Counted from the first letter of the stretch, positions 34,886 through 48,376 are shown. The stretch is DNA of 64,000 nt from Butyriboletus loyo (GCA_038093515.1 JBBPSI010000104.1:1-64000), one strand, 5' to 3'. Notes: generated by a model not told the origin, from the sequence alone. Numbers and translations are program-made.

Positions 34886-35711
34886 TATCCGCATCTCCTG
34901 ATACATACATCCTCTCGTTCTACCAATTAGACACCTCTCGTTCCCGAGCTCTCGGGATTGCAGTCCAAAGATGTAAAGAGCATACTTTACGCAATATTAT
35001 TTAATCCAAACCATCCATTCAGTTGCCATTAAGTATACAAATGCGGGTATCAGATTCAGGCCCACTGATCCAAAAGTAAAAATAGCCCGGCGAGGACGAC
35101 GAGGCGTCGTCGACTCGTCCCGGGATTACCTCTACGACTCGGAGGATAGACCTCGTCGACCCGAGGACAAGGGGAATTAAGAAAGAGAGAGAGAGAGAAA
35201 TACGATGCAGCGTTTAGCATGAACATGAGCGACGTTGAAAACGAGACTAGGATGCGAGACAAGAGAAAACAAAAACAAAAAAAAGCATGTGCAAGGTTCG
35301 AGAGCGGACAGTCGAGAGAGCTAGATGGACGAAAAACAAAAATTACGGTTACGTGATGGGGTGAAATTGCGATAACGCGAGGAAAGAATGAAAAAAGCAA
35401 GGTGGATGAGGAAGACAGGAAAATGCTCCATGAGGACAGCACAGGATTATAGCAATGCACGAGACAAGAGCAACGAAAAAAAAAAAAGTCATTTCATGTA
35501 GCACGTCAAGTGGTCCATGCAAAGACGTGGCACGCCACCGACCAAGAAATCGCCATAAGGAGTGATTGATACGTCCATTCCTGCGGATCGCCACCATTCA
35601 AATCATGCACATGATCAACAAATCTGATTGAGTGTGGTAGATGCGGCAAGTGAGATGCTCACCTTGTTTAGGAAGGGGCGCGCACCCCGATCATTGATCA
35701 TCCTTTGGCAT

Positions 35712-37731
<2,020 letters not shown>

Positions 37732-40103
37732 GATAACTTTGTGGTTTCATTGTTTGAAAAATAGTTTGCGGACCCACAGAACCAAATACGTGAACAACAC
37801 CAGTCGATGTCGAATCGGATATGCGATGTGTCCGAGAAAGCAACGCACGTGTTGGCGATAAGATAAAAGAAATCGGGTAAGTAAATCGGCAATCTCCGAG
37901 GAGTCACCCGTACCAGAACTGTGTGGCGTAAAGGAAGAAACGGAGGCGAGAAAAGAGTCGAGGTGAAACATGCAAGTGAGTAGCAGATTTGGTGGGTGCT
38001 CGGTTGGGGCCTTCCCATGGTGGGCGGCCCCGCCTTTTAAGCTCGCCTGACCTCCGCGACATGAGGCTGCTTGTCAATCCTCAAAATTACCCAACAAGGC
38101 TAAAAGTGCAGAAATGCTGTACGGGTTGATTGCATTGATTGCCTCTGAACATGGACCCTTGTGCGAAATGCGTACGTCAGCTCCCTCTGGCTCACGGCGC
38201 TCACCGTGGGGACTTGAAAGAGATGCCACTCTGGGTAACTTTTGGTGGCGATGTGTGTGTGGGGCTCCCCTTGCCCAATGAAGTAATCGAGCACGATTGC
38301 GTCGGACGCACTTTTAAAAGTTACTCGTTATGGTGCGTCGGGTTTCCTTTCCGATGGGCCCGACTCGCAACGCCCCAGGCGTCGGGGCACCGCATCACCT
38401 AAGACAGAATTCTGGTCGGCGACAAGGTGCCAATATTCGCTGGGCAGGGATGACTTGTAGGCACCGATGGATGAGTTGAAATGGTCTCACATACGCCAAT
38501 AGTGACTGCGTATGTTCAACGTCGAGAATCGCTGTCCTGGAAAAACCAAATTGGGAACCGCAGTATTCGAACGCGGCGTTTGCCGACGTCGGTGCACACC
38601 AGACAAGTTCTCAAGTCCCTACTTTCTAGCCTACTGCGATGGTGTTGTATGGTGCTAGTTGAGTTTGTCGTGTGTTCCCCTGCCGTGAGTTCAAGGTATG
38701 GACATCATACCGAGGTTTCCTCGCTTCCGTTAAGCAGACACGATCCTTGCACGTCGACATCCATCCAGATGTCATCAGACGTAATCCTTGGTCTTTCAAC
38801 GCGTCGTTGCTGTGACCTCTTTGGTCATTGTATATTGACCTATGGAATCGGTACACGCAGGCAATCAAGTCATTGTGGTCCTCGGCAGTGTGGAGGTATC
38901 TATGTCCTCCCCACTGTTGTCTCAGGACGTCACTAGGAGACTGGGGCTTTAGAGCGCATGGAAAAGGAAGCCACAGAACTTGTCGATCGGCCATTGACTC
39001 GGATGCCTCATATTTGCCGGTTGTGATCGGTTCCGACGTCTTCACAAGACTGCAAATACCTATTTGCAGCCTGAAGCTGCGAAGGCATATCAAGATATGC
39101 AGATTGATCAAGAGCATACTTGATACCATGAATGATTCAAAAACACTATACATGGCACGTTCGACTGTGATTCTTTTCTCTTCCTTCGCGGACTCCCCAG
39201 ATTAGAGACAGATCTACCCGATTTTCGACCAGATACGCACGCAGACTCCGGGGGCTGTTTCCCAGCGGGCAATGCTTCCTCGACATCAGGTGACGATCTG
39301 ACGGTCATCCGTATATACCAAGTTTCGAAAAACGTACGATTGGTGATATAACGTCGCATGTTCCCCGCAGAACAGAAATCAATTCTAAAACATGTACCCG
39401 GTTACGGAAGAACTCGAGGGCACTTGGATCGTGTGAAGGACAAAATAGTATGCAGCCAAGTCCTTCTACTGCAGTGCTAGGAATGGAACATGAATAGCGT
39501 CTTCTTGATAGTCGAGGAATAGAGACACTTCGGCATACCTATTGAAGCGACAACTCTCCATTGCATTCCATCATGAATGCGTGGAGTTCCAGACGTTCGT
39601 CCCAAACGTTGAAGTTTGGTACTGGGGGGCCAAACAGATCCAGAACATTCGTGCAACAGCCAGGTATACTCCCTTTTGAAGAACTGGGACCACAGATATC
39701 ATCTAGGTATAGTTTATTCACTCCCAGTGGCAAACAATTTCTTCTGACCGGGGTCACATCTCACCTCATTTCCAGATCCCGAGTGTGAGAGGTTCAACCC
39801 CTAAAGGTTGGCCCGATAAGAGGGAATCGGTGGGGGAATCTATCACAGAGTATATAGACATTGGGATATACGTCTATGAACGATCATGGATGTTGTCATT
39901 CCATGCAGATCATAATCACAGAGGGAACCGACTGTACAATCGTTTTCACTACTCGGGGTATGGTCGGATAATTGTATCATGTACATAAGTATAGGAGGTT
40001 GATGGATTTGATGGAAAACGTATGGTTATCTCCCAGTCTACTACTAGGCGTTTGCGATTGTGGTAGTGTAACTCGACAAATCGCGTTTCGTAGACCTCTC
40101 CGC
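37732..40103. other. gene-poor interval
   Basis: Its left part is the promoter/leader of the forkhead gene. Frames near 38626-39153 (minus) and 39560-39670 (plus, with VEFQTFVPNVEVWYWGAK) are coding-like in short stretches. I recognise no family and cannot chain them with splice sites. Confidence 0.35.
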
Positions 40104-40787
40104 TTAGTGTGGGGCAAGTGCGGTATCAACAGAACCGGGTGCAGCAGGCGCCGGCGCATGCTGCGTCACCATAGGTAATTCCGATGCGGACGTTTCAGTA
40201 CACAGTATTCCGTGACGAACGGCTATGGTGAGCAGCGGCAAGACACCCAAAAAAATGCCAACGGCCGCGAGGACGGGCGATTGCAAGCCAAAAACAAGCG
40301 CAACGCCGGCCATGCAGAACGTGCACAGGAGGGGAATGACATGGAGGAATCTCGACAGGGTTGGATAGTCCTAGAAGGAACATTAGATCACGGGGGTTGG
40401 CTGGAGGAGAGGCCTTACATTGGAGAAACGAGAGTTGATGGCGAGACGGAGACTGATGGTATAGATGACGAGCGTGAGCGCCACCGGTTGTAACGCATCG
40501 GGCCCAGTGACTGCAAGGATGCTGAGTCAGCGGGAACGGTCAGTGCCGTGCCGATACAGATGAGACGAAGGACGCACGGGAGGAGGGCCATGAGCTGTTC
40601 TCCCAGCACGCATGTCAGTCAGGGGTGGTTTCGACGAGGGCAAGATACATACCGAATTCAATGAGAATGTGCGCGAGCGGTCCAGCTCCGTGGTGAGGTC
40701 GGAAGAGCAGGGGTGCTGCTGTCCCGCTGGGTTGATCTGCTGGAAGCGACGGAAACTGCGAAGAAAGCGGTTGATGCAGGACAACAT
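40104..40787 (-). CDS. Small multi-span membrane protein, paralogue A
   Basis: The model chains four or five exons: MLSCINRFLRSFRRFQQINP...FSLNS; LMALLPCVLRLIC; ILAVTGPDALQPVALTLVIY, TISLRLAINSRFSN; and YPTLSRFLHVIPLL, CMAGVALVFGLQSPVLAAVG, IFLGVLPLLTIAVRHGI. It ends in a Pro/Ala-rich tail (VDTALAPH). About 165-170 residues with roughly four hydrophobic segments; no signal or catalytic motif recognised. Support comes from paralogue B (41779-42502), which has the same exon order and matching residues (QQIN, FSLNS, PVALTLVIY vs PVVLALLIY, LSR-LH-PLL, AGV-LVF, HSPALAV vs QSPVLAA). Its first exons lie inside the left arm of the palindrome. No known family assigned. Confidence 0.58.
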
Positions 40788-41354
40788 AATAGGATCTCGT
40801 GGACGTGAAACTGACGCAAGAAGTAAACCATTTGAACATTATATATGTGCATGATCAAAGACACATCCGATTCGAGGCACAGTCATGCTTCGCCCACAGG
40901 TAAACCTATCGTGATGGCAAGTGGTGGCTTCGTGATGGCCACCATTACCTGTGCTATCTCCCACATTTGGCGAAGCATGACTGTGCCTCGAATCGGATGT
41001 GTCTTTGATCATGCACATATATAATGTTCAAATGGTTTACTTCTTGCGTCAGTTTCACGTCCACGAGATCCTATTATGTTGTCCTGCATCAACCGCTTTC
41101 TTCGCAGTTTCCGTCGCTTCCAGCAGATCAACCCAGCGGGACAGCAGCACCCCTGCTCTTCCGACCTCACCACGGAGCTGGACCGCTCGCACACATTCTC
41201 ATTGAATTCGGTATGTATCTTGCCCTCGTCGGAACCACCCCCGACTGACATGCCTGCTGGGAGAACAGCTCATGGCCCTCCTCCCGTGCGTCCTTCGTCT
41301 CATCTGTATCGGCACGGCACTGACCGTTCCCGCTGACTCAGCATCCTTGCAGTC
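40509..41354. repeat. 846-bp near-perfect palindrome (inverted duplication)
   Basis: The left arm 40509-40894 and right arm 40969-41354 are reverse complements over 386 bp with only a few mismatches and no indels; positions pair to a constant sum of 81863. The 74-bp centre contains a further inverted repeat (CACAGGTAA 40895-40903 with TTACCTGTG 40945-40953, offset by a 15-nt insertion at 40954-40968). It also holds a GGTGGC/GCCACC stem. Each arm carries the 5' part of paralogue A with its upstream DNA, so the two copies are head to head. Confidence 0.95.
41076..41354 (+). pseudogene. Truncated inverted copy of paralogue A
   Basis: The right palindrome arm carries exon 1 (MLSCINRFLRSFRRFQQINP...), the splice sites GTATGT...CAG, and exon 2 (LMALLPCVLRLIC) of paralogue A, facing the opposite way. 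Identity stops at 41354, a few bases into exon 3. Beyond it no membrane segments follow, so only the N-terminal third could be made. One Arg-to-His change (DRSHTF vs DRSRTF) distinguishes the arms in exon 1. Confidence 0.65.
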
Positions 41355-41778
41355 TCTAAGCAGAATGTCGAGCTATACTACCACGATCGCAAACGCCTAC
41401 TAGTAAACTGGATCTATCATCTTTGTCGTTCTATAGACCCCATTTCTAGACTAGATCTAATCATATGTTCTGTTCTGTCCAATCTGTGTATGAGATCCAT
41501 TGCAGTCGGATGCCAAGGTAAAAACGCGGCGGCATGTAGGCATTGTACCTTGCGGGACCACAGGAGCGGTAGTAAAGAGTGTGTGAAACGGCTCGATTGA
41601 CAACTAAGTTATCCGCAGTACACGCCCGATTGACACAAAATTTAAAAATACGACCAGGGCACGTGACCGTAAAACGGCTGGGTAAAATACTTCCGGACGG
41701 CACCTTCCGGAAAACTCGTAAGCTACTTCAATAGAACACTTGCTAGTAGGCTGTTCTACAAGGAGGTTGCTGAGCACA

Positions 41779-42502
41779 TCAACACACGTCACGTTCACCT
41801 GCCTCATCCACATTGCTGATCTGGTCTGTTTCGACCATCATATAAACAGAACTCGACATAGTAGCTGGTGGATCCCGCATCCTAATAGGCAACACCAGTG
41901 TGGCCGGTTCCGCACACCGCCTTCCATGGTGAATGACGGTGACAATGAGCGGTAAGACACTCAACAGAAGAGCAATGACTGCAAGGGCGGGTGAATGCAC
42001 ATCAAAGACAAGCTCGACGCCAGCCACGCAGGATATGGTAAGGAGGGGTACAGCATGAAGATATCTCGACAGAACAGGATAGTGCTGATGGAAGTGCAAG
42101 ATAACATAGCAGGGAATAGATAAAAGAGGGTACTTACCCCAAGGAAACAAGCGTTGACAACAAGACGAAGATTGATGATATAGATGAGAAGTGCCAGGAC
42201 CACCGGCGGTAACACTTTAGACTTGGATAAAGCGAGGACGCTGTGTGAAAGAAACGAAATGTCAACAATGCGCTGATATCCCCAGATTCTAGAAAGACTC
42301 GCGCGACGAGTGTCAGGAGCTATTCAGCCAGAACCTATCTCAGTCGAGGGTAGACTAGTAAATGCAGGGTGCATACCGAGTTCAACGAGAATTTCTGCAA
42401 GCCCTCTAACTCTTCGGTGAGCTGGGAAAGATGTTGCTGTCCCAAGTTGATCTGCTGGGAGCAATGCAACCTGCAAAGGGTGCAGAGGATACAGAATGGC
42501 AT
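41779..42502 (-). CDS. Small multi-span membrane protein, paralogue B
   Basis: Exon chain read from 42502: MPFCILCTLCRLHCSQQINL...FSLNS (GTATGC donor); LLTLVARVF-type short exon; VLALSKSKVLPPVVLALLIY, IINLRLVVNACFLG (GTAAGT donor); then HYPVLSRYLHAVPLLTI, AGVELVFDVHSPALAVIALL, LSVLPLIVTVIHHG. It ends with a hydrophilic tail (MVETDQISNVDEAGERDVC). About 170 residues, predicted four hydrophobic spans. It is clearly homologous to paralogue A but well diverged, so this duplication is old while the palindrome is recent. Function unknown. The 3' end could lie earlier if a final intron exists. Confidence 0.58.
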
Positions 42503-42880
42503 TATGGGATGTAGATAGGTGGTTCTCGAAGGTAAGGTTCCCTTGATCTGAGGCTGGTAAACCACATTATCCGCCTTATAAGCATGTAAGCCGTGGAGGA
42601 CGGGCAGACGGGCAGAAAGTACCGAGAACGGAGGGGGAAAAGAAACATGCTTATCGGGGTATACGATAACACGACAGGAGGACGTCGCCTCGTCCTCATG
42701 CACGTCCGTCCCGGGCTGTGTCCTTTTTTCTCGCGCATCCGTCCCAGTCCCGAGGCGTGCAGTGGGACTTTTTCTTGCACGTCCGTCCCAGGGTCATTTT
42801 TTCTTGCGCGTGTGTTTTTTTTCCTGCACATCTGTTCTGGGCATCGGCGTGTCGACATCCTGTAACCAACTATGTCTATA

Positions 42881-43102
42881 GAAAGCCAGACAATCGCGAA
42901 GCACAAACCACGTGCTCGGGATTACTGCTTTAGGCAGGTGGACACCAAACACCCTCAAAAAGATTTGCTCGCAACTCTGGATGAGCACATGATCCAGAGT
43001 CTCTGGCAATTCTTTTTGAGGGTGTTTGGTGTCCACCTGCCCAAAGCAGCAATCCTGAGTACGTGGTTTGTGCTTCGGCGTTAGGGCGATTGTCTGGCTT
43101 TC
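42881..43102. repeat. 222-bp palindromic element
   Basis: The left arm from GAAAGCCAGACAATCGC through GGTGGACACCAAACACCCTC is mirrored in reverse complement on the right, ending GCGATTGTCTGGCTTTC. Arms are about 105 bp and the centre is only CTCTGGATGAGCACATGATC-like. The right arm has an 8-nt insertion (CCTAACGC in reverse complement). It has no coding capacity of note and looks like a foldback or MITE-type element. Confidence 0.85.
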
Positions 43103-43363
43103 CATATATGTCTATGTCTCCACCTCATAAGGCTATCTATTTCCATCCCAAATATGCAGGCCCCACTGAAACAGGGTGCGATTCCAAAGTATTTATATTC
43201 ATTTTTGGACCGATATCATATTTGAACAATTGGTGGGTACTAACTTCAAACATTCTTCCGTCTATCACAATGTTTCGTGTCTTTGCGTCCTAGTGTCCGG
43301 TGAGTTACCATATAAGGCTAATCAGCGCTTGCGAGCCCTCTTTGCTCCGTCACCGATATCATC

Positions 43364-44265
43364 ATGACCAGTGTTCTGTCCGCTACAACGTGGGGTTCAC
43401 CTACTGCCACCAAACACGCGCTTTTGATCCACGGGTTGGCATCATCCTCGCATGCGTGGCACCGCGTAGCGTCTTCCTTGGCTGCTCAAGGTACAACTAC
43501 ACCACTTTATCACTAGATCATCACGCTCGAAGGTGCTTATCGTTATTAATATATCAGGCTACTTGGTCACCGCTCCCAATCTCGTCGGGCATGCATCCAG
43601 AGTGTCAACCGACTACCATTTTAGTTCCATCGCGAAAGATCTCCGTCCATATCTCGAGGCAAGGAACTATTCTCTGATCATCGGTCATTCCATGGGTGCA
43701 CCCACGGCCCTGAGTCTCTTTGCACATCTTCCCCCGTCACACCCGACAGCGATTGTCCTCGTCGATCCGACTATGCAACTAACGTCAGAGAAGCGCGAGT
43801 TTCTGCACGCCAAGTTGACGGACTCTTGCATCAACGTTCAATCAGCAGAAGCTTACGCGGCTGAAAATCCCCTGTGGACGCGCGAAGAGTGCATCTATAG
43901 GGAGCTTGGAACACGTCTGTGTTCTATCGAAGCCGTACACGGTATCTTGGACGTAAGCGATCGCCAGTGCTGTCCATGCTTAGTCGACCGACGTGTGCTA
44001 ATTTGAATTGGTTTACTCCCGACAGCAAAACAGACCATGGAACTTTTTCGATCACTTCAATGCCGTACCGGAGAAGTGGAAGGTGACGGTCTTGGTTGCA
44101 GATCCTGCTATCAACAAGTTTTGCCACAGAGTCGAAGATATTCTTCCCTACCCTCACATTCGACCTGTCATGGTCCCGGGCGCGGGGCACTGGATCCAGC
44201 TCGAGTTCCCTGAAGTTATAGTCGAGGAGGCATTAAAGAGGGTAGCTGAACTGGATGTCGCTTGA
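43364..44265 (+). CDS. Alpha/beta-hydrolase
   Basis: The first exon is MTSVLSATTWGSPTATKHAL, LLIHGLASSSHAWHRVASSL with the oxyanion-hole HG motif. Then come GYLVTAPNLVGHASR, DLRPYLEARNYSLIIGHSMG with the nucleophile elbow GHSMG, and TAIVLVDPTMQL. A middle lid region with ENPLWTREE follows, then the core strands VTVLVADPAI and IRPVMVPGAGHWIQLEFPE carrying the catalytic His. It ends EEALKRVAELDVA. The acid is probably the Asp of VADP. Three introns are inferred: after AAQ (GTACAA), near 43530-43555, and 43952-44024. About 260 residues, standard for single-domain esterase/hydrolase types. The substrate cannot be inferred. Confidence 0.85.
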
Positions 44266-44672
44266 TGCAATTTGATGGATGCCATGACAGGGCCCAATTC
44301 GAACCAACGAGTCTAGCAGATATTTGTAACTTTGTAAACGTTTTCACAGTTTCGCGTATTGGACATGTTGGTCCCCCACCTGAATCCTTTGTGCTGGTGA
44401 CCTGATTGTCGGTCCGGGGCATCAGATGGGTAACCTCAAGATAACCACCGTCACGTCCCCCACTCTCCCTATATTAGAAATAGCACAAATCAAGTCTCAA
44501 CAGTCCTACCCTTCTAGTCTCACTGTCCCCCAACTGTTGCGGTACACGAATGCAGTCGTTGATCTAGTACAAGACTAGGGACAAAAAAAAACATCAAGGG
44601 AACAGAAAGAAGCGTGAAAGTTATTGAATGGACATGGACCGGTTTACCACAGTGGAGTAGGGATAGAAGTAG
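44266..44672. other. spacer
   Basis: 3' flank of the hydrolase gene with a poly-A stretch near 44583. No gene is visible. Confidence 0.4.
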
Positions 44673-46141
44673 TCACGCTGGCGCTCCATCGTAATTCGCC
44701 CCTCGGACGACGCTGACTATGCTTTGATAGATGGGATGCACAAGAAATTGACTGATGCTAGTAAGACCGTAGAGGAACAGGTATGTCTCTGTGCAGTTTC
44801 CAAAGTCTGGTCTGCTATGTACATTGCCATTCGCGTCCTTCGAAGGGGGACCTTGCGCAGTCTCTCCACGACATTTGCGGAACACGAAGAGGATAGTCGC
44901 GACGTGTCTGCCTCCACGGGTGTCTGCCACTGTTCTTTCTTCGCATATCCCCCAGCACTCGTAACCAAGGAAGGAATACAAGGTTTTTTTCCGTCATCCG
45001 AGTGACTTGAACCATCACTGGACGTGATGCATTTGTCGCATTCTAATGCGTTGCATGTTTACTAGATGAACATCACTATTATATCAGGGCCGAGCACCTG
45101 TGACGATCGTTGAGGTACTTGTGGTCGAGTCCACTGATATTGTTGTATAGCAACCGGAAATTTGCTTGCCGTCTGGTTGTGGCCCTACACCTGTACGGGG
45201 GCCAGAACTCCAGGCCACGAGGCAGACAGATGGGATGGTTAGATACTTGACTCGCATCGCAACCACGAGAAGCTTGTTGTTGGATACAGGGATCGGCTGG
45301 AAGGCCATAGTGAAAGACATGAGGGATCGCGCTCGAGCGCTCGAGGCTCGATGAAGGGTGACTTTATATGCGCGTATCGTGCATTCTTGGGGTTATGACG
45401 TAAAGTACGTCAGGCACTAACCAGAATAGGACACTGGGGAACATCGCGACCGCGACTAGGTGGGGATCGGGGGACAATTCTCAAGGGCTGACGTGAAGTG
45501 TTACGAAGGCATGCTCCTGGCGAAGCTCGCAGGAGTTATCTCCTTTCAGCGAATTTTCCGCGATGGGCCAGTAAGGAAGCGCGGTCGAATAGAACACCAG
45601 AGCTCAGAAGTAGTCCAGAAACTACGTTCCAGAGTGTATAAACTTGTGTCAGCAGAAGCAGGATCCGGACGACAGAGTAAAAGAAACACCAAAGTCTGAG
45701 TTTGTTGGATCCGTGAAAAACCCAGCACGGTATGGATCACCTAGAACACATAAAAATGAGTTGCAGAATATCCATTGGGAGGTCCGCGATAACTTTCTTG
45801 GGTCATGGGTCGATCCTAGGTTGTGAGTATAATCAATAATGGTGGCCATCCTGTCACTGTCCCAAACAGTGATGCAGCAGCCACCACTGAAGATTGTATA
45901 ACTCACAGGCCACTAATAATGGTCTAAAACGCGGTTGGTATTCCTCTCGGTCGTTGTGCGGCGCACGAGCAGGCTCAAGGTAGATTACCTGGAAGCGTAC
46001 CGTGTTGCTGGCGACCCGGCAAATAAAGTAACTACACAAAGTAGAAATCCATCCTGCTGTTCGGGGTGTTGAGAAAGTGAGCTCTATGGGAACTTGGTAT
46101 TTACGTAGCAGATCTGAACCAAGAGAAAACCTCAGAAGCAT
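44673..46141 (-). pseudogene. Possible decayed multi-span (DUF6534-like) membrane protein
   Basis: Scattered minus-strand segments resemble, in order, pieces of the basidiomycete seven-span DUF6534-type proteins. These are YQVPIELTFSTPRTAGWIST, LCSYFICRVASN (compare VPWSL...FFAYRVW), AWSSGPRTGVG (compare SRTGFKRTD) and TYLFLYGLTSISQFLVHPIY (compare TFIYLxFYFxxSKLYTNS). Frames between them are broken and splice sites do not restore a continuous protein. The resemblance is weak and recalled from memory, so this is only a suggestion. Confidence 0.25.
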
Positions 46142-46294
46142 AAAGGAAGCGTCGAGGGTTAACCCTGGATGCCACGTGATCTTGCCGACTTAACTGCGAC
46201 ATTTACGTTTAGAACATGAATGCTTGGTCGTAAACATCGCTAGCTGGAGACAGTAGCGGCAACCTAGGTATGTTTAATAGGTGTAGAATGGATG

Positions 46295-47401
46295 CTAGAG
46301 ACCAAGCAAGTGTGGTCGCGTGTCCCAAAATTCGTCCCCAATTATATCACAGTGCAAAACTTCTATCGCCATTTTCGGCTTTTCGCGTTTACTTGCCTTC
46401 GGTGAGATGCGGACAATCTCATGTTCTTGTGTTGTGATAGGTTCGGGTAGATCGCCGGTGTCTCGTGAGTCCTCGGATTCGCTGGCCTGGTGTACAACCG
46501 GCATCATTATAGACTGAGACACGATGGTTTATACGACCTCACCTTCTCACGAACCACCACGCTTCCTTTCCTGAATCGTGTCGAAATATCATTATAATTG
46601 ATCCTGAATTCTTGAAACAGCATCTCATGCTTCTGTGCAGAGACGGTACCCTGAAGTCAAGTTAGCCCAGGTCCCTGCCTGAACACACGATAGACATCAC
46701 CCTCAGAATCGCGTGCGCCTCCGTGTTAGTCAGTCCGCCCTGTTGAATGAATGCCCAAAATACAGTGTTGTAGAGATTATTTATGTGTGCTGTGATGCTG
46801 ACACGCAGCTAGGCTCAGCACCGACGAAAATGGTAATAGCGGGGACCATACTATCAGCCTGTCTCCAGGCAAAGTAGTCACGGATCGCACGCTCGTCGGG
46901 ATACAAGACGATCCGGCCATCAAAAGAGGGTGGATAACGTAGCGGCGTATCCGGAAAATATCGGGCCCAGTGAAATACATAGCATGACGTGAAATAGGAA
47001 GTGAGGGTGGATAATATCTTTGCGTGTCGGCGATTATACAGATTAGTGGATTTTCGGAGGAGAAAGCTGGTTAGGGTGGGGGGTGATTAGATAGCTTGGA
47101 GGGTGGGCGGAGTGCTTGCCTGAACTCGTCGGATTCACCGAAGGCGAGGACGATGTCTTTGAACTCGATCATGAGGTCTTTGGCGGCGTGATCCATGAGT
47201 TGTAGGGCACGCTCGTCGTTTGGTTTCGTGAATGCATGCTCCTCGGAAAAGCTGCATCGTGATGAGATGTCGTGTTTCGCTTCGAGCGATCACGTACCGA
47301 TGGAATGAGTGTCCGTCTAGACGACAGACCAAGAAACAACCTGGCAGGAGCGGGTCCTGGAGTTCAAAGTTGCGGACATAGGCATACTTTGAGTTGGCCA
47401 T
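46295..47401 (-). CDS. THG1: tRNA-His guanylyltransferase
   Basis: THG1 adds the essential 5' guanosine (G-1) to tRNA-His, using a polymerase-like fold with reversed 3'-5' chemistry. The ATG at 47401 gives [20 protein letters not shown], nearly the universal start. Then [15 protein letters not shown] (first metal-binding Asp), [26 protein letters not shown] (second catalytic Asp), [46 protein letters not shown], and [30 protein letters not shown] 70-residue extension past the usual end ([17 protein letters not shown] ... [13 protein letters not shown]) includes a Lys/Ser patch. Introns follow DGHSFHR, GESDEF, ADT-type and LR, plus one near the end. All catalytic motifs are intact. Confidence 0.91.
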
Positions 47402-47562
47402 CAAGAAAGGGAGACGACCCGAAAAAGGCAACGTGTGGCCATGACGGTGACTCTTCACAAATCATCACGGCAAGTCGTAACTCACACCGCAACTCAATTG
47501 ACCGACGCAACTCCACACCAGCAGAAACTTACCTCCCCCTCTGTCCTTGCTCGTCTCCACAA
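47402..47562. promoter_or_regulatory. THG1 / acidic-protein divergent promoter
   Basis: A 161-bp gap between divergent start codons, rich in CAACTC/CACACC-type sequence. It must carry both promoters. Confidence 0.55.
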
Positions 47563-48376
47563 ATGAGCAACCCAGCAGCCATATCCACCCCAAACACCCC
47601 CTACTCCTCCTACTTTAGACGGCGCACCATCGGGCGTGCTGCCTCGCCCCCAACCTGGGCCTGCTATGAGCAGATTCCCTACGACGAGGACGAGGATGAA
47701 GACTACTCCGATAGCCAGTCCGAAGACGACTCCTGCTCCGAGGACGCAGAAGACTACCACACTTCCCATGAACACACCCTCGACCACGCTGTCCCTGCCA
47801 TAACTGTGCCTGACTCACAGGACGACACCCACGTCCAGAATATGGAGATCGATGAAGCCGATCGCCATACCCACACACCATCTCCGTCTTCCAGCGACGA
47901 GAAGAACGTTGTTCAGTTCAAAAAGGATATCAAGGGAAAACAGCGCGCAGTTGATCCGGAGCCCGAAGCGACCAAGAGGCGCCATCGCAAGCGCGACCGT
48001 CTCCCGACACACACCCTCCGTCCTATCTTGACTATTCAGAAGAGCCAGGGCTTTGTATGGAATCAGGTTGGCATTTACTTTCTTGTTTGCCCCTGAGACG
48101 TCAGTGCTAAACGGCGTTTTCCTTTCAAAAAACAGGACCTCTTCGTTCCTCCTTACATCAAGGATCGATGTCAGTCCATTTTCTTTCATGTTATGTTTGG
48201 CTGATTTGCATTAAATATATTTTTTCCCAACAGACGTCGCATCCACCTCCCCTCCTGGCTCTAGAGGTTTCATCTCCAACTCCTGGTCCTCCACCACATC
48301 TTCCATTACAGATTATGAGGTCGAGGTAGTAGAAATCCGAATACGGGATGGTGAACTTTACGACATTATCCCCTAA
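47563..48376 (+). CDS. Hypothetical acidic protein
   Basis: Three exons: 47563 to about 48068 (MSNPAAISTPNTPYSSYFRR), a short exon DLFVPPYIKDR, and a last exon YVASTSPPGSRGFISNSW ending DGELYDIIP at 48376. Introns begin GTTGGC and GTCAGT and end AACAG. Residues 40-75 are an Asp/Glu/Ser acidic run. The middle is basic (KGKQRAVDPEP, KRRHRKRDRLP), with an ordered-looking TLRPILTIQKSQGFVWNQDL. The acidic and basic stretches suggest a nuclear protein, but I recognise no domain. Splicing across both introns keeps the frame and the C-terminus looks structured (EVEVVEIRIRDGE), which supports a real gene of about 230 residues. Confidence 0.7.

Larger units (their letters stand above)
34364..35711. other. 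intergenic interval with two small inverted-repeat elements
   Basis: No gene is seen. It contains the two short elements listed separately, a C12 run near 34843, and 3' flanking DNA of the forkhead gene. Confidence 0.45.

Noticed and set aside
42872..43084. 70-codon frame across the second palindrome
   Set aside because: It reads through both arms of a perfect inverted repeat and matches no protein; the palindrome explains the openness.
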